Shown here: in pieces, positions 25,860 through 34,953 of the stretch
Position numbering within the stretch: position 1 is the stretch's first letter
Layout of the letters: every line of letters begins with the position of its first letter
Assembly (NCBI GenBank): GCA_032595675.1
Contig: JAVQMD010000001.1
Span: forward strand, 1,830,640-1,894,639
DNA length: 64,000 nt
Source of the DNA: Candidatus Electrothrix rattekaaiensis
GTDB taxonomy: Bacteria; Desulfobacterota; Desulfobulbia; Desulfobulbales; Desulfobulbaceae
Reading direction: 5' to 3'
Translations under genes and position numbers: made by a program
Notes under the pieces: model-generated
Databases searched by the model: none
What the model saw: the letters and a program-made list of their open reading frames with translations, nothing else
Told to the model about the DNA's origin: nothing

Positions 25860-27248
25860 ATGGCTGTTGTTGCCCCGTTTCGTGGCGTGCGTTACAACCC
25901 GGAAAAAATTGAACGGCTGGAAGACGTTGTTACCCCGCCGTATGATGTTATTTCCACTGACGACGAGAAAAAACTGCTGCAAAAAAACCCCTATTCCATG
26001 ATCAATCTGGATCTGCGCAATATTTCGCAGGGAACAACCGAGGATGACGGGCGTTACGAGCAGGCTCGGGAGCGGTTTCAGTCCTGGCAGGACGAAAACG
26101 TGCTTATCCGGGATGAACAGCCAGCCATCTATCTCTACTATATCGACTATAACCATCCCAGTGGCAAGCGTCTGACCCGCAAGGGCATTGTCAGTCTGGT
26201 CGGGCTGGCAAAATTTACCGAAGGCATTGTCAAGCCCCATGAAAAGACCTTTGCCGGGGTGATCAGCGACCGCGTGCAACTCATGGAGACCTGCAAGGCC
26301 CAGTTCAGTCAAATTTTTTCTATCTATGCCGATCAGAAGCAGGAAATCATAAGTCGGCTGGAAAAGGTTCGGGAAGCAGAACCCATGCTGCGGCTTGATG
26401 ATCAGAATGCCAATACCCATACCCTCTGGCGGGTGACGGATAAAGAGGCCCTGGCCTATGTTCACCATTTTTTTACAGACAAGCCGGTGTATATCGCGGA
26501 CGGGCACCACCGCTATACCACCGCCTTGGAATGCCGCAGACGGGCCTTGGCTAACGATCCCGATCTGCCTGCGGATCATCCCTGTCATTATATTATGATG
26601 TATCTTTGCGCCTGTGAAGATCCCGGCTTATCCGTTCTTCCCACCCACCGGCTGGTCCGCTGGCCCGGCCGCATGACAGGGGATCAACTCCAGGAACGGA
26701 TGCAGCAGGGCATGACCGTGACTGAAGTCACGCAGGGTGGTCGTGAAACCCTGATCGCCGAAGTGCTGAACAGAATGAACGAGGCCGACAACAGCGGCGG
26801 CCTGCCTGCCTTTGGCGTCTACCATCCCGGTGAAGACCGAGCCTTTCTCCTACGTATGCAGGATGAGACGATCTCCCGCTCGCCTTCACTGGTTGACAAA
26901 CCCGAGGTTTTGCAGAAGCTTGATGTGGTTGTTCTCTCGGACCTGCTCATCCGGGATTATCTTGGTCTGAGCCATGATCAATGCGTGGGTGAAGGACTGG
27001 TCAGCTACCTGAGCGACTCGGACGTGGCCCTAGACGAAGCGGTTAAAGAAAGCGTGCTTCAGGATACCCATACCCCTCTACTCTTCCTGCTCAATCCAAC
27101 TAAGGTAGAACAGGTGCTCAAGGTGGCGGACAGCGATAATATCATGCCCCATAAATCGACCTATTTCTATCCTAAAATCATGACCGGCCTGCTCCTGAAT
27201 AAGCTGAACGACGAAGAGCATATCCAGCTTCTCGGGACAGCGGCCTGA
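25860..27248 (+). CDS. DUF1015 family protein
   Basis: This 462-residue soluble protein matches the DUF1015 family through VAPFRGVRYNPEKI..LEDVVTPPYDVIS at the N-terminus, VKPHEKTFAG near residue 125, and YIADGHHRYTTALE near 215. The biochemical role of the family is not established; in many bacteria it sits near serine or one-carbon metabolism genes, which is not the case here. A GGAG site lies nine bases before the ATG. Confidence 0.88.
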   Translation: MAVVAPFRGVRYNPEKIERLEDVVTPPYDVISTDDEKKLLQKNPYSMINLDLRNISQGTTEDDGRYEQARERFQSWQDENVLIRDEQPAIYLYYIDYNHPSGKRLTRKGIVSLVGLAKFTEGIVKPHEKTFAGVISDRVQLMETCKAQFSQIFSIYADQKQEIISRLEKVREAEPMLRLDDQNANTHTLWRVTDKEALAYVHHFFTDKPVYIADGHHRYTTALECRRRALANDPDLPADHPCHYIMMYLCACEDPGLSVLPTHRLVRWPGRMTGDQLQERMQQGMTVTEVTQGGRETLIAEVLNRMNEADNSGGLPAFGVYHPGEDRAFLLRMQDETISRSPSLVDKPEVLQKLDVVVLSDLLIRDYLGLSHDQCVGEGLVSYLSDSDVALDEAVKESVLQDTHTPLLFLLNPTKVEQVLKVADSDNIMPHKSTYFYPKIMTGLLLNKLNDEEHIQLLGTAA

Positions 27249-27280
27249 TAACATGTTCCTTGTTGTTCGCAGGGGTGTTT

Positions 27281-27308
27281 GTAGGGGCACGGCGTGCCGT
27301 GCCCGGCA
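27281..27308. repeat. Dispersed palindrome before trmN6
   Basis: The sequence GTAGGGGCACGGC followed by GTGCCGTGCCC is a copy of the 28-nt palindrome family, with a degenerate right arm. It lies in the 69-base gap between DUF1015 and trmN6, immediately before the ribosome-binding site. Confidence 0.75.
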
Positions 27309-27317
27309 AGGCGTTGT

Positions 27318-28043
27318 ATGCCTCTGACCGACGACACCCTGTTCAACGGACGCCTTGTCTGTCGTCAGCACCGGGACGGCTACCGTTTTTCCCTGGATGC
27401 GGTACTGTTGGCCCATTTCTGCCGACCTGCTTCCAGGGATAATGTGCTGGATCTGGGCACAGGTTGCGGGGTAATCAGCCTTGTCCTCTGCTATCGTCAT
27501 CCAGATATCCAGATTACCGGTCTGGAATTACAACCAGCTCTGGCCGAGCTTGCCCACAGCAATGTCCAGGCCAATAGACTTGAAGATCGTTTCACTGTGC
27601 AACAGGGTGACCTACGCAGGATCAAGAAGGAGCTTCGAGCAGAGACCTACGAGCTGGTACTCAGCAATCCCCCGTATCATAAGGTCGGGTGTGGGCGTAT
27701 CAGCCAGGAAGATGAATGCGCCCTTGCTCGTCACGAGCTGGCCGCTGATCCAGACTCGGTGATCGCGGCAGCAGCCTATGCCGTTAAAAACCGAGGCACA
27801 GTGGTCTGCATCTACCCGGCGGAACGGCTTGCCACAGTAATTGCCGCCATGATGAAAAAACACCTAGTTCCCAAGCGAATCCAGCCGGTGTATAGCTATC
27901 CGGAAGATGACCGGGCACGGCTAGTCATGATTGAAGCGATGAAAAATGGCGGAGAAGGTCTGTGCCTGTTGCCGCCGCTGTATATCTATCAATGCCCTGA
28001 TGGCCCCTATTCAGAGAAAGTTGCAGCGATGTATGCGGGGTGA
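27318..28043 (+). CDS. trmN6: tRNA1(Val) adenine-37 N6-methyltransferase
   Basis: The 241-residue protein is a class I SAM-dependent methyltransferase with LDLGTGCGVISL near residues 43-54 and the N6-adenine motif NPPY at 117-120. The N-terminal F.GRLVCRQHRDGYRFSLDAVLLAHF block is diagnostic for TrmN6/YfiC, which methylates A37 of tRNA1(Val). The ATG at 27318 has AAGG six bases upstream; the upstream in-frame start at 27294 overlaps the palindrome. Confidence 0.85.
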   Translation: MPLTDDTLFNGRLVCRQHRDGYRFSLDAVLLAHFCRPASRDNVLDLGTGCGVISLVLCYRHPDIQITGLELQPALAELAHSNVQANRLEDRFTVQQGDLRRIKKELRAETYELVLSNPPYHKVGCGRISQEDECALARHELAADPDSVIAAAAYAVKNRGTVVCIYPAERLATVIAAMMKKHLVPKRIQPVYSYPEDDRARLVMIEAMKNGGEGLCLLPPLYIYQCPDGPYSEKVAAMYAG

Positions 28044-28347
28044 GCTAACCTCTCCCAAGAGATAGCTTCGACATGCGATCTACCTACCTTCTCAAAGTTC
28101 TTCCTCATCGAAGCACGGTATCAAAAATTGTTCTCTCTCTGACCGTCAACGCAACAATTTACCAAGTGCCCTTTCATGTTACATGCTGGAATTGAGGAGC
28201 AATACCTCCCACATTTTCGATGGTATAAAAAATAGTACCAGCAAATTTCTCCTTTGCTTTTTTATCCACTATCGGATAACATACCTTCATATTAGATGAT
28301 CATTTATAATGATTTCTCTATAAGAATCCAAAAAAAGGAAGAGCGTT
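28044..28347. other. Gene-free stretch with small dyads
   Basis: No coding frame is convincing here. Two short inverted repeats lie close to the next gene: TTATCC/GGATAA around 28260-28280 and an AATCATT-type dyad around 28300-28315. They could be operator half-sites for the outer-membrane protein gene. Confidence 0.4.
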
Positions 28348-29151
28348 ATGAAAAAAATATTGAGCGCAGCGGCAATGTCAGCCCTGATATTCACAGCAAA
28401 TCAAGGACTTGCTGGTAACATGAAAATTATGCCGCCTTCCTTGGGCGTGGACTGCCCGGCTGACTGCCAGGATCAGATTGACCAGCTCAACTCCAGTCAG
28501 GCGCGTCAGGACGAACAGCTTGGAGCATTGGAGGAGAGTCAGATCCGCCAGGATCAGGCCATAGAGGCCAATGCCGCAGATATCCAAACTAATCTTCAAG
28601 AGATTGCAAAGCTGAAAACCCAGGAAAAACATAATCCTTGGTATATTAAAGCCACAGCCCAGCTGACTTGGATGGGTTCAATGGATCTAGACAAGGAGTC
28701 TTACGGCTACAAAGCAGATACAGATACCGGATATGGTTTTGGCTTCTCAGCAGGACGACAATTTGGCAATCTTCGCATTGAAGGAGAGCTTGCTGGGCGA
28801 ACCTCTGACATCAAAGACGATGGACTTTCCGATGTGACCATCAGCACAGCCATGCTGAACGGTTTTTACGGTGTCCCTGTCTACGGCCCCTTTTCTGTTT
28901 ACGGGACCGCAGGTGCAGGTACAGCCAAGGTGGAAATGGCTTTTGCCGATGGCGTCGACGACAGCGAGGTAACCTTTGCGTACAAGGCCGGAGCCGGTAT
29001 GGCTATGGACGTTGCACAGAATATGGCTGTGGATCTGGGCTATGAATATCTACGCACCGGTGATGTGGAATTCGGACGGAACCACGATCTCCTACGAGCT
29101 GATGACCTGAAAAGTAGTGCCATTAACGCTTCTGTTCGCTACTCGTTCTAA
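28348..29151 (+). CDS. Outer-membrane beta-barrel protein with N-terminal coiled coil
   Basis: A signal peptide (about residues 1-23) is followed by a short periplasmic coiled coil (about 45-95, repeating QARQDEQLGALEESQIRQDQ). An eight-stranded-type barrel of alternating aromatic strands ends in VRYSF with the C-terminal Phe typical of BAM substrates. It resembles porin or OmpX/OmpW-like barrels, but the specific family is not clear. The coiled coil may bind peptidoglycan or trimerise. AAGGAAGAG precedes the ATG, and a hairpin terminator follows. Confidence 0.8.
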   Translation: MKKILSAAAMSALIFTANQGLAGNMKIMPPSLGVDCPADCQDQIDQLNSSQARQDEQLGALEESQIRQDQAIEANAADIQTNLQEIAKLKTQEKHNPWYIKATAQLTWMGSMDLDKESYGYKADTDTGYGFGFSAGRQFGNLRIEGELAGRTSDIKDDGLSDVTISTAMLNGFYGVPVYGPFSVYGTAGAGTAKVEMAFADGVDDSEVTFAYKAGAGMAMDVAQNMAVDLGYEYLRTGDVEFGRNHDLLRADDLKSSAINASVRYSF

Positions 29152-29200
29152 GCAGGCCCAGCTGGTGCGCCCCCCAAGTAGCACCAAGCAATTTTGTCAA

Positions 29201-29228
29201 CCTCTGCTCCGCACTTGCGGGGCAGAGG
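29201..29228 (+). terminator. Hairpin after the barrel gene, in a 424-base gene-free stretch
   Basis: CCTCTGCTCCGC pairs with GCGGGGCAGAGG around a four-base loop, with one wobble pair. It lies 50 bases after the barrel gene stop. No strong T run follows. The rest of the gap (29229-29575) is AT-rich and holds no recognisable feature. Confidence 0.65.
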
Positions 29229-29575
29229 TTCATCCGCCTTTCATCCCGCCTTTTCCTAAACCACATGCATTTTCCTTACTCAACCCTTTCAACCCTTTTC
29301 ACCTCGTGGGATAACACAAGTTGGTTACCACGATAAAAATACCAACTTCCCTCTTTGCCCTTTTCCGATTTTACGGTATCATTCAAAAATAATAAATCTC
29401 TGGGTACATCATACATCAAGAGAGACAAAGCAGTAAATAGACTTCTTCAATGTACGAAGAAAGCTGTGGAACATTGAATCCAAAGCTGAGTAATAAACTT
29501 TTCATCCACAGAATTTTTCATCTTCACTGAATCAACACACGTTCACCAAAATACTTTTTCACTACTTTTTCACTT

Positions 29576-32095
29576 ATGGATGCTCAACCAAAAAAAATAA
29601 CAGTCTCCGCCTCACAGCTCCTCCCTATACCTTTGCTGTTTTTCCTTTGCTCTCTTTTTGCCCCTCTTCATATTCAGGCTGCCCGAGCAGAGCCCAGCGA
29701 TATCGTGGTGAATAAAACAATGACGAGTTTTTCCAAGATACCAGGTCTGACAAAACGAGAGCTGGAATACGGAAGACAGATCATTCAACAGATGAACTAT
29801 AACTCCCAGCGGATCACTCGCCAAATCAGCCTCCTGCCCGGCGCAAACTTTGACCAGTGTAAAGCGATCTGGGACAAGCTGGAGAGTAAAAATGCCTCCT
29901 TTGATCAGATTCTCGCCTTTGAAGAATGGGTCAAACTGCCTGGCGCAACTATGCCTCTTGCAGTTCAAATACTTGCAACAATCAGAGACCTGACTCGTGA
30001 AGAGGTCAAATGCCTCCGTGCCTTTCTCGGTATCTCCAAACAAAGGGCCGATGCGATTCTCTCGCTCATCCCGCCAATTGTAGCAATGGAGCCTTCGGGG
30101 AACTTTGCTGCTCGCAAGATGTTCGCGGTGCGTGGAATAACGACAGAACAGGCTCTGGACAACCTCAGTATCATCAGTACGTTTACAGATAAACAGGCAT
30201 GGCTCTATGCCGCCTTTGCTGAAACGAAAAGGATGGACGCGAGAACTGTTACTGATGCTTTGCCTCTTTTACAGCAATTGCGTGATGATGCGGCCTGGAA
30301 TATGCGCACCCTGATTAAAAAAGACAAATTAAACCGAAATGCAGCATGGAGATGGTTGATTAGTTATTTTGCACATCCCGTCAATGTGCAGGAAAAGCAG
30401 TATTATAGATATGATGGCCGTGAACGAACCCAACTCCTGGACGCTTTTTACGCTGCTGGTGAGGAACTGGTCTGGAGAATTAACAGCCTACATGCTGTTT
30501 CCGACGAATACGGCATGGAAATTTCCAGCTCCAGCCTGCAAGCAATGCCCAAAGAAGAATTACAAGGGCTTTTTGCGAAGCTGTCCCAAAAAACCAAGGT
30601 AAACTATGGTGGTCATTTTCGTGATGCGTACAAGGCAGGCAATAAAAACACTATGATCAGGATATTGCGCAAAGCAACCACCGCAGACCGCACCCAGGTA
30701 TCGGAAGATCTGACCTCGGCAAATATCTATGCCCTGCTAGCCCAAGGAAGCGAACTCTATGACTCCTCATTTCGAGATATTCTGGTCCCTATCCTGAAAA
30801 AACGAATCAAAAATAACTATACAAATAATCTGCTCACCTTTCTCAAAGCAACAGATCCAGCAAACCTCTTGGTTTCCAGCTTTATTGTCAGCTTGGCCCA
30901 AAAAGGCAAGTTAACCACTTTTTTCCCAAAAGAAGCTGTTGAGCAGGAAAAAATTCTTGATCTGGTTGCAGCTTCCGCTTTTAAGGATGAGGATACTATC
31001 CTCCTTTTTTCAGCCACCTTTCGCCACCTGCTGAAGGTATTAGATCCAGATGTTCGATACTATCTGATCAAAAAAATGGTGCTGGCCGATAACGGGCGAG
31101 GCAGTTTTAGCAAGCTGATTACGGTTATCCTCCAGTACTATTTACAGGAGTATCCAGACCTCCTCACCCCCTCGTCACGGCAGCTTATCCAGGAGACTGT
31201 TGAGCGCAATGGTGCTGTGGATCTGGAGAAGTACCTGCTGACCCCCTTTGGTGAGTGGAAGGAAGACAAGCGGCTGGGCTCTATCTCAGTCTTTCATCCT
31301 GACGATGACGGACGAAAATCTTTTGTCTCCAACGGGAATAACCTGCTCAATCATGGCTATACAATGGCCCTGTCCAAGCAATACACCCCATACCAAAACG
31401 CAAGCATGCAGGAGCTGAGCAAACGCGCAATCCAACGGGCCAACTCAGGCAAGGGGCTGGCAGCACTCTTTGATACCATGCGCCGCAATCCCTTTGCTGT
31501 GGCTTTTGTTAAAAAGGTCAAAGGCATTATCATAAGCCATTCTGTTTACGTGTATGCCAATGAAGCAGATCAACAGTTACTGATGAAACGCTTTCTCCAA
31601 GGTGATGATGAAATGTTCGCCCAACGGGGCCATTCTTACTGGCGTTCAGAACAGATCACTGATCCTCTGGAAAAACTCAAGGCGAATAAGCAGATCGCAG
31701 CCTCTGATCTTACCAAAAGGCAGCGTTTTCTTAGCCTAGGCTCCTGCGGCGGCGTAAAGGCCTACACCAAACTGACCAGAATGTTTCTCGGTCATATTGA
31801 TATCCTCGCCACCATCGGGACAGGAATGGCGATTATCAACGATCCCTATAACCGGAATTTCCTTGAAACCGTGGCCAAGAATCCTTCGACCATTACCTGG
31901 GAAGACATGGCAGCTAAGTCCTCCTTTATTTTTGCCAATGGTCGAGGACAGGACTACCTGCAGCCCGGCTGCCTAACAGCCATTCTCCATAAAATACTGG
32001 ACGAAGATAGGGGGAACCGAGGCGATTTTTTCGACGCAGAGCAAAACTTATCTCCTGAATCAGAAATGGAGCAAGAGTTCAACTCGTTGCAGTGA
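29576..32095 (+). CDS. Large secreted protein with possible caspase-like C-terminal domain
   Basis: The 839-residue protein has a signal peptide (about residues 15-38). The central part (about 40-560) is helical and unrecognised. In the C-terminal third, RGHSYW (His686) lies 38 residues before LGSCGG (Cys724), followed by IGTGMAIINDP. This His...Cys layout after hydrophobic strands resembles clan CD (caspase-like) cysteine peptidases, and similar blocks occur in uncharacterised Bacteroidetes proteins that I recall. Catalysis is inferred. There is no ribosome-binding site near the ATG. The 3' end overlaps nagZ convergently by 36 bases. Confidence 0.7.
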   Translation: MDAQPKKITVSASQLLPIPLLFFLCSLFAPLHIQAARAEPSDIVVNKTMTSFSKIPGLTKRELEYGRQIIQQMNYNSQRITRQISLLPGANFDQCKAIWDKLESKNASFDQILAFEEWVKLPGATMPLAVQILATIRDLTREEVKCLRAFLGISKQRADAILSLIPPIVAMEPSGNFAARKMFAVRGITTEQALDNLSIISTFTDKQAWLYAAFAETKRMDARTVTDALPLLQQLRDDAAWNMRTLIKKDKLNRNAAWRWLISYFAHPVNVQEKQYYRYDGRERTQLLDAFYAAGEELVWRINSLHAVSDEYGMEISSSSLQAMPKEELQGLFAKLSQKTKVNYGGHFRDAYKAGNKNTMIRILRKATTADRTQVSEDLTSANIYALLAQGSELYDSSFRDILVPILKKRIKNNYTNNLLTFLKATDPANLLVSSFIVSLAQKGKLTTFFPKEAVEQEKILDLVAASAFKDEDTILLFSATFRHLLKVLDPDVRYYLIKKMVLADNGRGSFSKLITVILQYYLQEYPDLLTPSSRQLIQETVERNGAVDLEKYLLTPFGEWKEDKRLGSISVFHPDDDGRKSFVSNGNNLLNHGYTMALSKQYTPYQNASMQELSKRAIQRANSGKGLAALFDTMRRNPFAVAFVKKVKGIIISHSVYVYANEADQQLLMKRFLQGDDEMFAQRGHSYWRSEQITDPLEKLKANKQIAASDLTKRQRFLSLGSCGGVKAYTKLTRMFLGHIDILATIGTGMAIINDPYNRNFLETVAKNPSTITWEDMAAKSSFIFANGRGQDYLQPGCLTAILHKILDEDRGNRGDFFDAEQNLSPESEMEQEFNSLQ

Positions 32096-33073
32096 GGCTT
32101 GGATGCGCTTCTCGCTGATACGCCCTTGATCCAAGAGCTCCTGAACAGCCTGAACACCCTGCTCAAGGGCATCCGGGTTACGCTCCAAATTATTACCCAC
32201 GATCAAAAGATCAGCCCCTGCCAGAACTGCACGCTGGACAGCCTCTTTAAAACCGTATCGTGATGCAATCGCCTGCATTTGCAAGTCATCGGTCATGATC
32301 ACACCATCAAATCCCAGGTTCTGCCGGAGCATGCTCTTGAGCAGAACCGGGGACAAAGTGGCGGGTAGCCCAGAGGGATCAAGCCCGTAATGCACCACAT
32401 GTGCCGTCATAACCGCATCAATTTTACCATTTTCAATCATTATCTTATAGGGATCCAGCTCTTTTTCCTGCCAATCTTCGCTGATATCCACAAAACCAAG
32501 ATGTGAATCCCCTGAGGCACTACCGTGCCCTGGGAAATGCTTCAGGCAGCACGCTACCCCATGTTTATGATGTCCCTCAATAAAGGCTTGGCAATGAGCT
32601 GCTACCGTATCGGAGCCAGCCCCAAAACTGCGCTCATATCGGGTGATAATCGGATTATCAGGGTTAAGATTTAAATCCGCCACCGGGGCGAGATTCAGAT
32701 TAATGCCGTATTCCGCCAACTCGGCAGCCATTGCCTCAGCTGCTGGTAAAGTAGCGTCCTCCGGGCTCTGCTGACCCAGTTCAGCAGCAGTTTTCGTCCG
32801 TAAAAAACCGGCTTGCTCCTTTAGCCTGCACACCCTTCCCCCTTCCTGATCCACTGCAATCAGCAAAGGGTTAGCTGCTACATCAGCTAGCTCAGCCGTC
32901 AGCTCCTTCAGCTGTTGCGGGGAGGTGAAATTCTGCACAGTCCCATCGACATTCCTATCAAAAAGAATGACACCCGCTGGCGGAGAGGTTTCCAACGCCT
33001 TTCTCAGCCAATGCCCCTGCTTGACTGTACATCCGTCAAATCCGACAAGAAACATCCGACTTAATTCCATCAA
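32060..33073 (-). CDS. nagZ: Beta-N-acetylhexosaminidase (GH3), peptidoglycan recycling
   Basis: This is a 337-residue GH3 enzyme that removes N-acetylglucosamine from anhydro-muropeptides in the cytoplasm. The family motif KHFPGHGSASGDSHLGF, which carries the His/Asp catalytic pair, is near residues 166-182, and the nucleophile segment IMTDDLQMQA is near 257. Length is normal for NagZ. The N-terminal MFLVGFDG block is typical. The gene is convergent with the secreted-protein gene. Confidence 0.93.
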   Translation of the reverse strand: MMELSRMFLVGFDGCTVKQGHWLRKALETSPPAGVILFDRNVDGTVQNFTSPQQLKELTAELADVAANPLLIAVDQEGGRVCRLKEQAGFLRTKTAAELGQQSPEDATLPAAEAMAAELAEYGINLNLAPVADLNLNPDNPIITRYERSFGAGSDTVAAHCQAFIEGHHKHGVACCLKHFPGHGSASGDSHLGFVDISEDWQEKELDPYKIMIENGKIDAVMTAHVVHYGLDPSGLPATLSPVLLKSMLRQNLGFDGVIMTDDLQMQAIASRYGFKEAVQRAVLAGADLLIVGNNLERNPDALEQGVQAVQELLDQGRISEKRIQASLQRVELLLHF

Positions 33074-33292
33074 CGCACCTTGAGTATAATGAGCTTTAAT
33101 AAAAAAAATAAAACCTGATCGACCATATATACAAAAAAATATACTCCATATCCTGGAACGGGTGATCCTTTATCTGTCAAATAAAATATTTAAAATAATT
33201 TTTTATATTTAAAAACAAAGAGTAAAGAACTAATAGCGAATAACGCCTCAATTGGCACATTTCTGGTATACACTAGAGGCACAACAAGTAAC

Positions 33293-33487
33293 ATGTTAAA
33301 TTTATTGAACATAATAAAACGAACGATTAACCGCTACACTGTAGCACACAATCGTGTTCATGATAAACTTTTTTTTGCCAACAAAAAGGAAGATAGCGTC
33401 ATCGCAAAATTCGCAAAAGCTGAAAAAAAGATAATTGCACTCCGTCAGGATATCCGGGCACAACAATCTGCTGCTCATTGTTCTTAA
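33293..33487 (+). CDS. Hypothetical small basic protein, 64 aa
   Basis: This short frame encodes a lysine-rich, helical protein without signal or membrane segment. The ribosome-binding site is weak (GAGG is too far upstream). It is not recognised and could be a chance frame. It lies between nagZ and the riboswitch-like leader. Confidence 0.35.
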   Translation: MLNLLNIIKRTINRYTVAHNRVHDKLFFANKKEDSVIAKFAKAEKKIIALRQDIRAQQSAAHCS

Positions 33488-33634
33488 TAAGGGAACAACT
33501 ATTCAATATTGACAATCAACAGTTTATAATATTTATATATTTTTTTAGTGCCCTTTCTCGGGCTACACAACAGGACGGGCATTAATCGTTCCGTATGCAT
33601 CAAAATGCAACCCTTATTAGTTAAATTAAACTAA

Positions 33635-33743
33635 GCGGGTGCCTGCTTTCCGATAGAAACGGAAAGTTGATAAAGCCACAGCCGTCGCGAGGCGGTGCCG
33701 GAAAGCCACGGGTCTCCATGGAGGAGATAGCCGGGTTACCTGC
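33635..33743 (+). promoter_or_regulatory. Candidate c-di-GMP-I (GEMM-I) riboswitch
   Basis: The outer helix pairs GCGGGT (33635) with ACCTGC (33738). A first hairpin is CTTTCCG/CGGAAAG. A second hairpin (GCCGTC, GCGA tetraloop, GGCGGT) is followed by GGAAAGCCACGGGTCTCC and GGAGATAGCCGGGTTACC. The last two blocks match the GEMM-I core as seen in Geobacter-type riboswitches (AAAGCCACGGGTCT...AGCCGGGTT), and the GNRA loop is the usual tetraloop that docks into the neighbouring stem. The GCAAACC segment of the classic consensus is not obvious, so it may be a variant class. A strong ribosome-binding site follows at 33764. Confidence 0.6.
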
Positions 33744-33775
33744 TTTTACTTGTAATCTATATCGGGAGGTATGTC

Positions 33776-33916
33776 ATGAAAGCTCTATTCCATTCAAGTA
33801 TTTTTTCCAATCGTATCGGCAAGTCAGCACCGCCGCGCCCCCCCCTTAGTCTTTTAGTCTTTCGCTGCAAACCAATCTTCTCGCTGATATTTCAATATTT
33901 TCTCAGCACCCCCTAA
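33776..33916 (+). CDS. Possible 46-aa leader ORF below the riboswitch
   Basis: The ATG at 33776 has an excellent site (GGGAGGT, about five bases upstream), and the frame runs to a stop at 33914. The product is hydrophobic at its C-terminus and is not recognised. A run of eight C bases near 33837 could hide a frameshift. It may be a leader peptide or the remnant of a gene, and it lies between the riboswitch-like leader and the first PilJ-N-like gene. Confidence 0.35.
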   Translation: MKALFHSSIFSNRIGKSAPPRPPLSLLVFRCKPIFSLIFQYFLSTP

Positions 33917-34035
33917 AACCATAGCTGTCAGCAGAAATCTATACCGGATTTCTTGTTTATATCACTTTTTTTATACGGAATAACAATCTATTTCGTGCAA
34001 TCAATAATACTATGAAGAGGTAGCCAAACAACATC

Positions 34036-34953
34036 ATGAGACAAACACAAATATCTAAAAAACTTATATATCTACCAGCTAGATATATGTTGTCCCTAAC
34101 ACTCATTACAGCCCTTTTTTTCTGTACAGAGGTATCAGCTAATGCATCAGCGAAAGACGTCCATGAAATGGCTGATATTTGCATGCAGGCCAATCGTCTC
34201 TTAAAAGATTATGCATTAGTCGGTATGGAAGTCGAATATAATGATCCTGCTCAAAATCTCAAAGAGAACCTAGAGCTTATGGAGAAGGAGCTCAAGGATC
34301 TTGAAGGGCATAAGCAAAATGAAAAAATAGCTGCCGAGATTATTGAAATTGAAAAATCCTGGCATGCCATCAAGCCGGAATTCGAAAAGGCACCGGAAAA
34401 AACAAAAATGCATGATCTCAGAATGATGGTCGAAAAATTCACGGTTCGTTGTGAAGAAATCGCTGAAGACATCTCTAAAGACACTGGCATCAAGGGAGAG
34501 CATGATGTCGTCCTTATAGCCGAGCTGGGCATGGAGTCACAACGACTGGCTGCCCTCTACCTGATGAAGGCATGGGGTGTAACTGACTCTGATTACGAAA
34601 CAGAGGTCAAAGAGGTCGTTGACCAAACCGAGAAGATATACAAAGAGCTTCTTGGAGCTGATGAAAAATTTGTCTCCAAGGAAATAAAAGAAGAACTGGA
34701 AAGGGTTGAAAAGGATTTCATTGCCTTCAGCGTAATGGCAACCAGCACAACAGGTCGTTTTATGCCTGCAGCTGCTGAAAAAATGGCGACAAAAATTTTC
34801 AACGCACTTCGTGACATCCTTAAAAAGGAACAGAAACTGGTTGAGGGAACTGTGTCTGGATATTTTACGCCTATTGCTGATGAAAAAACAGCAGGAGAAA
34901 TCTTTCGAGTAATCACTGGAATTGTACATGTAGAAGGAGAGATCAAATCATGA
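34036..34953 (+). CDS. Secreted helical protein, PilJ N-domain-like (copy A, first gene)
   Basis: A signal peptide (about residues 15-36, ending VSA-NA) leads into an all-helical 270-residue domain with the pattern EMADICMQANRLLKDYALVGMEV..NDPA.NLKENLELME of PilJ-N-like periplasmic four-helix sensors. No transmembrane helix or signalling domain follows. It overlaps the next gene by four bases. A near-identical copy lies at 36011. Its location under a c-di-GMP-I-like leader and near a Pil-Chp cluster suggests a role in surface or ligand sensing, but no function is known. Confidence 0.7.
   Translation: MRQTQISKKLIYLPARYMLSLTLITALFFCTEVSANASAKDVHEMADICMQANRLLKDYALVGMEVEYNDPAQNLKENLELMEKELKDLEGHKQNEKIAAEIIEIEKSWHAIKPEFEKAPEKTKMHDLRMMVEKFTVRCEEIAEDISKDTGIKGEHDVVLIAELGMESQRLAALYLMKAWGVTDSDYETEVKEVVDQTEKIYKELLGADEKFVSKEIKEELERVEKDFIAFSVMATSTTGRFMPAAAEKMATKIFNALRDILKKEQKLVEGTVSGYFTPIADEKTAGEIFRVITGIVHVEGEIKS

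Noticed and set aside
33250-33268. TGGCACATTTCTGGTA as a sigma-54 promoter before the 64-aa frame
   Set aside because: The -12 GC dinucleotide is absent and the start codon would be too close to the transcript start.
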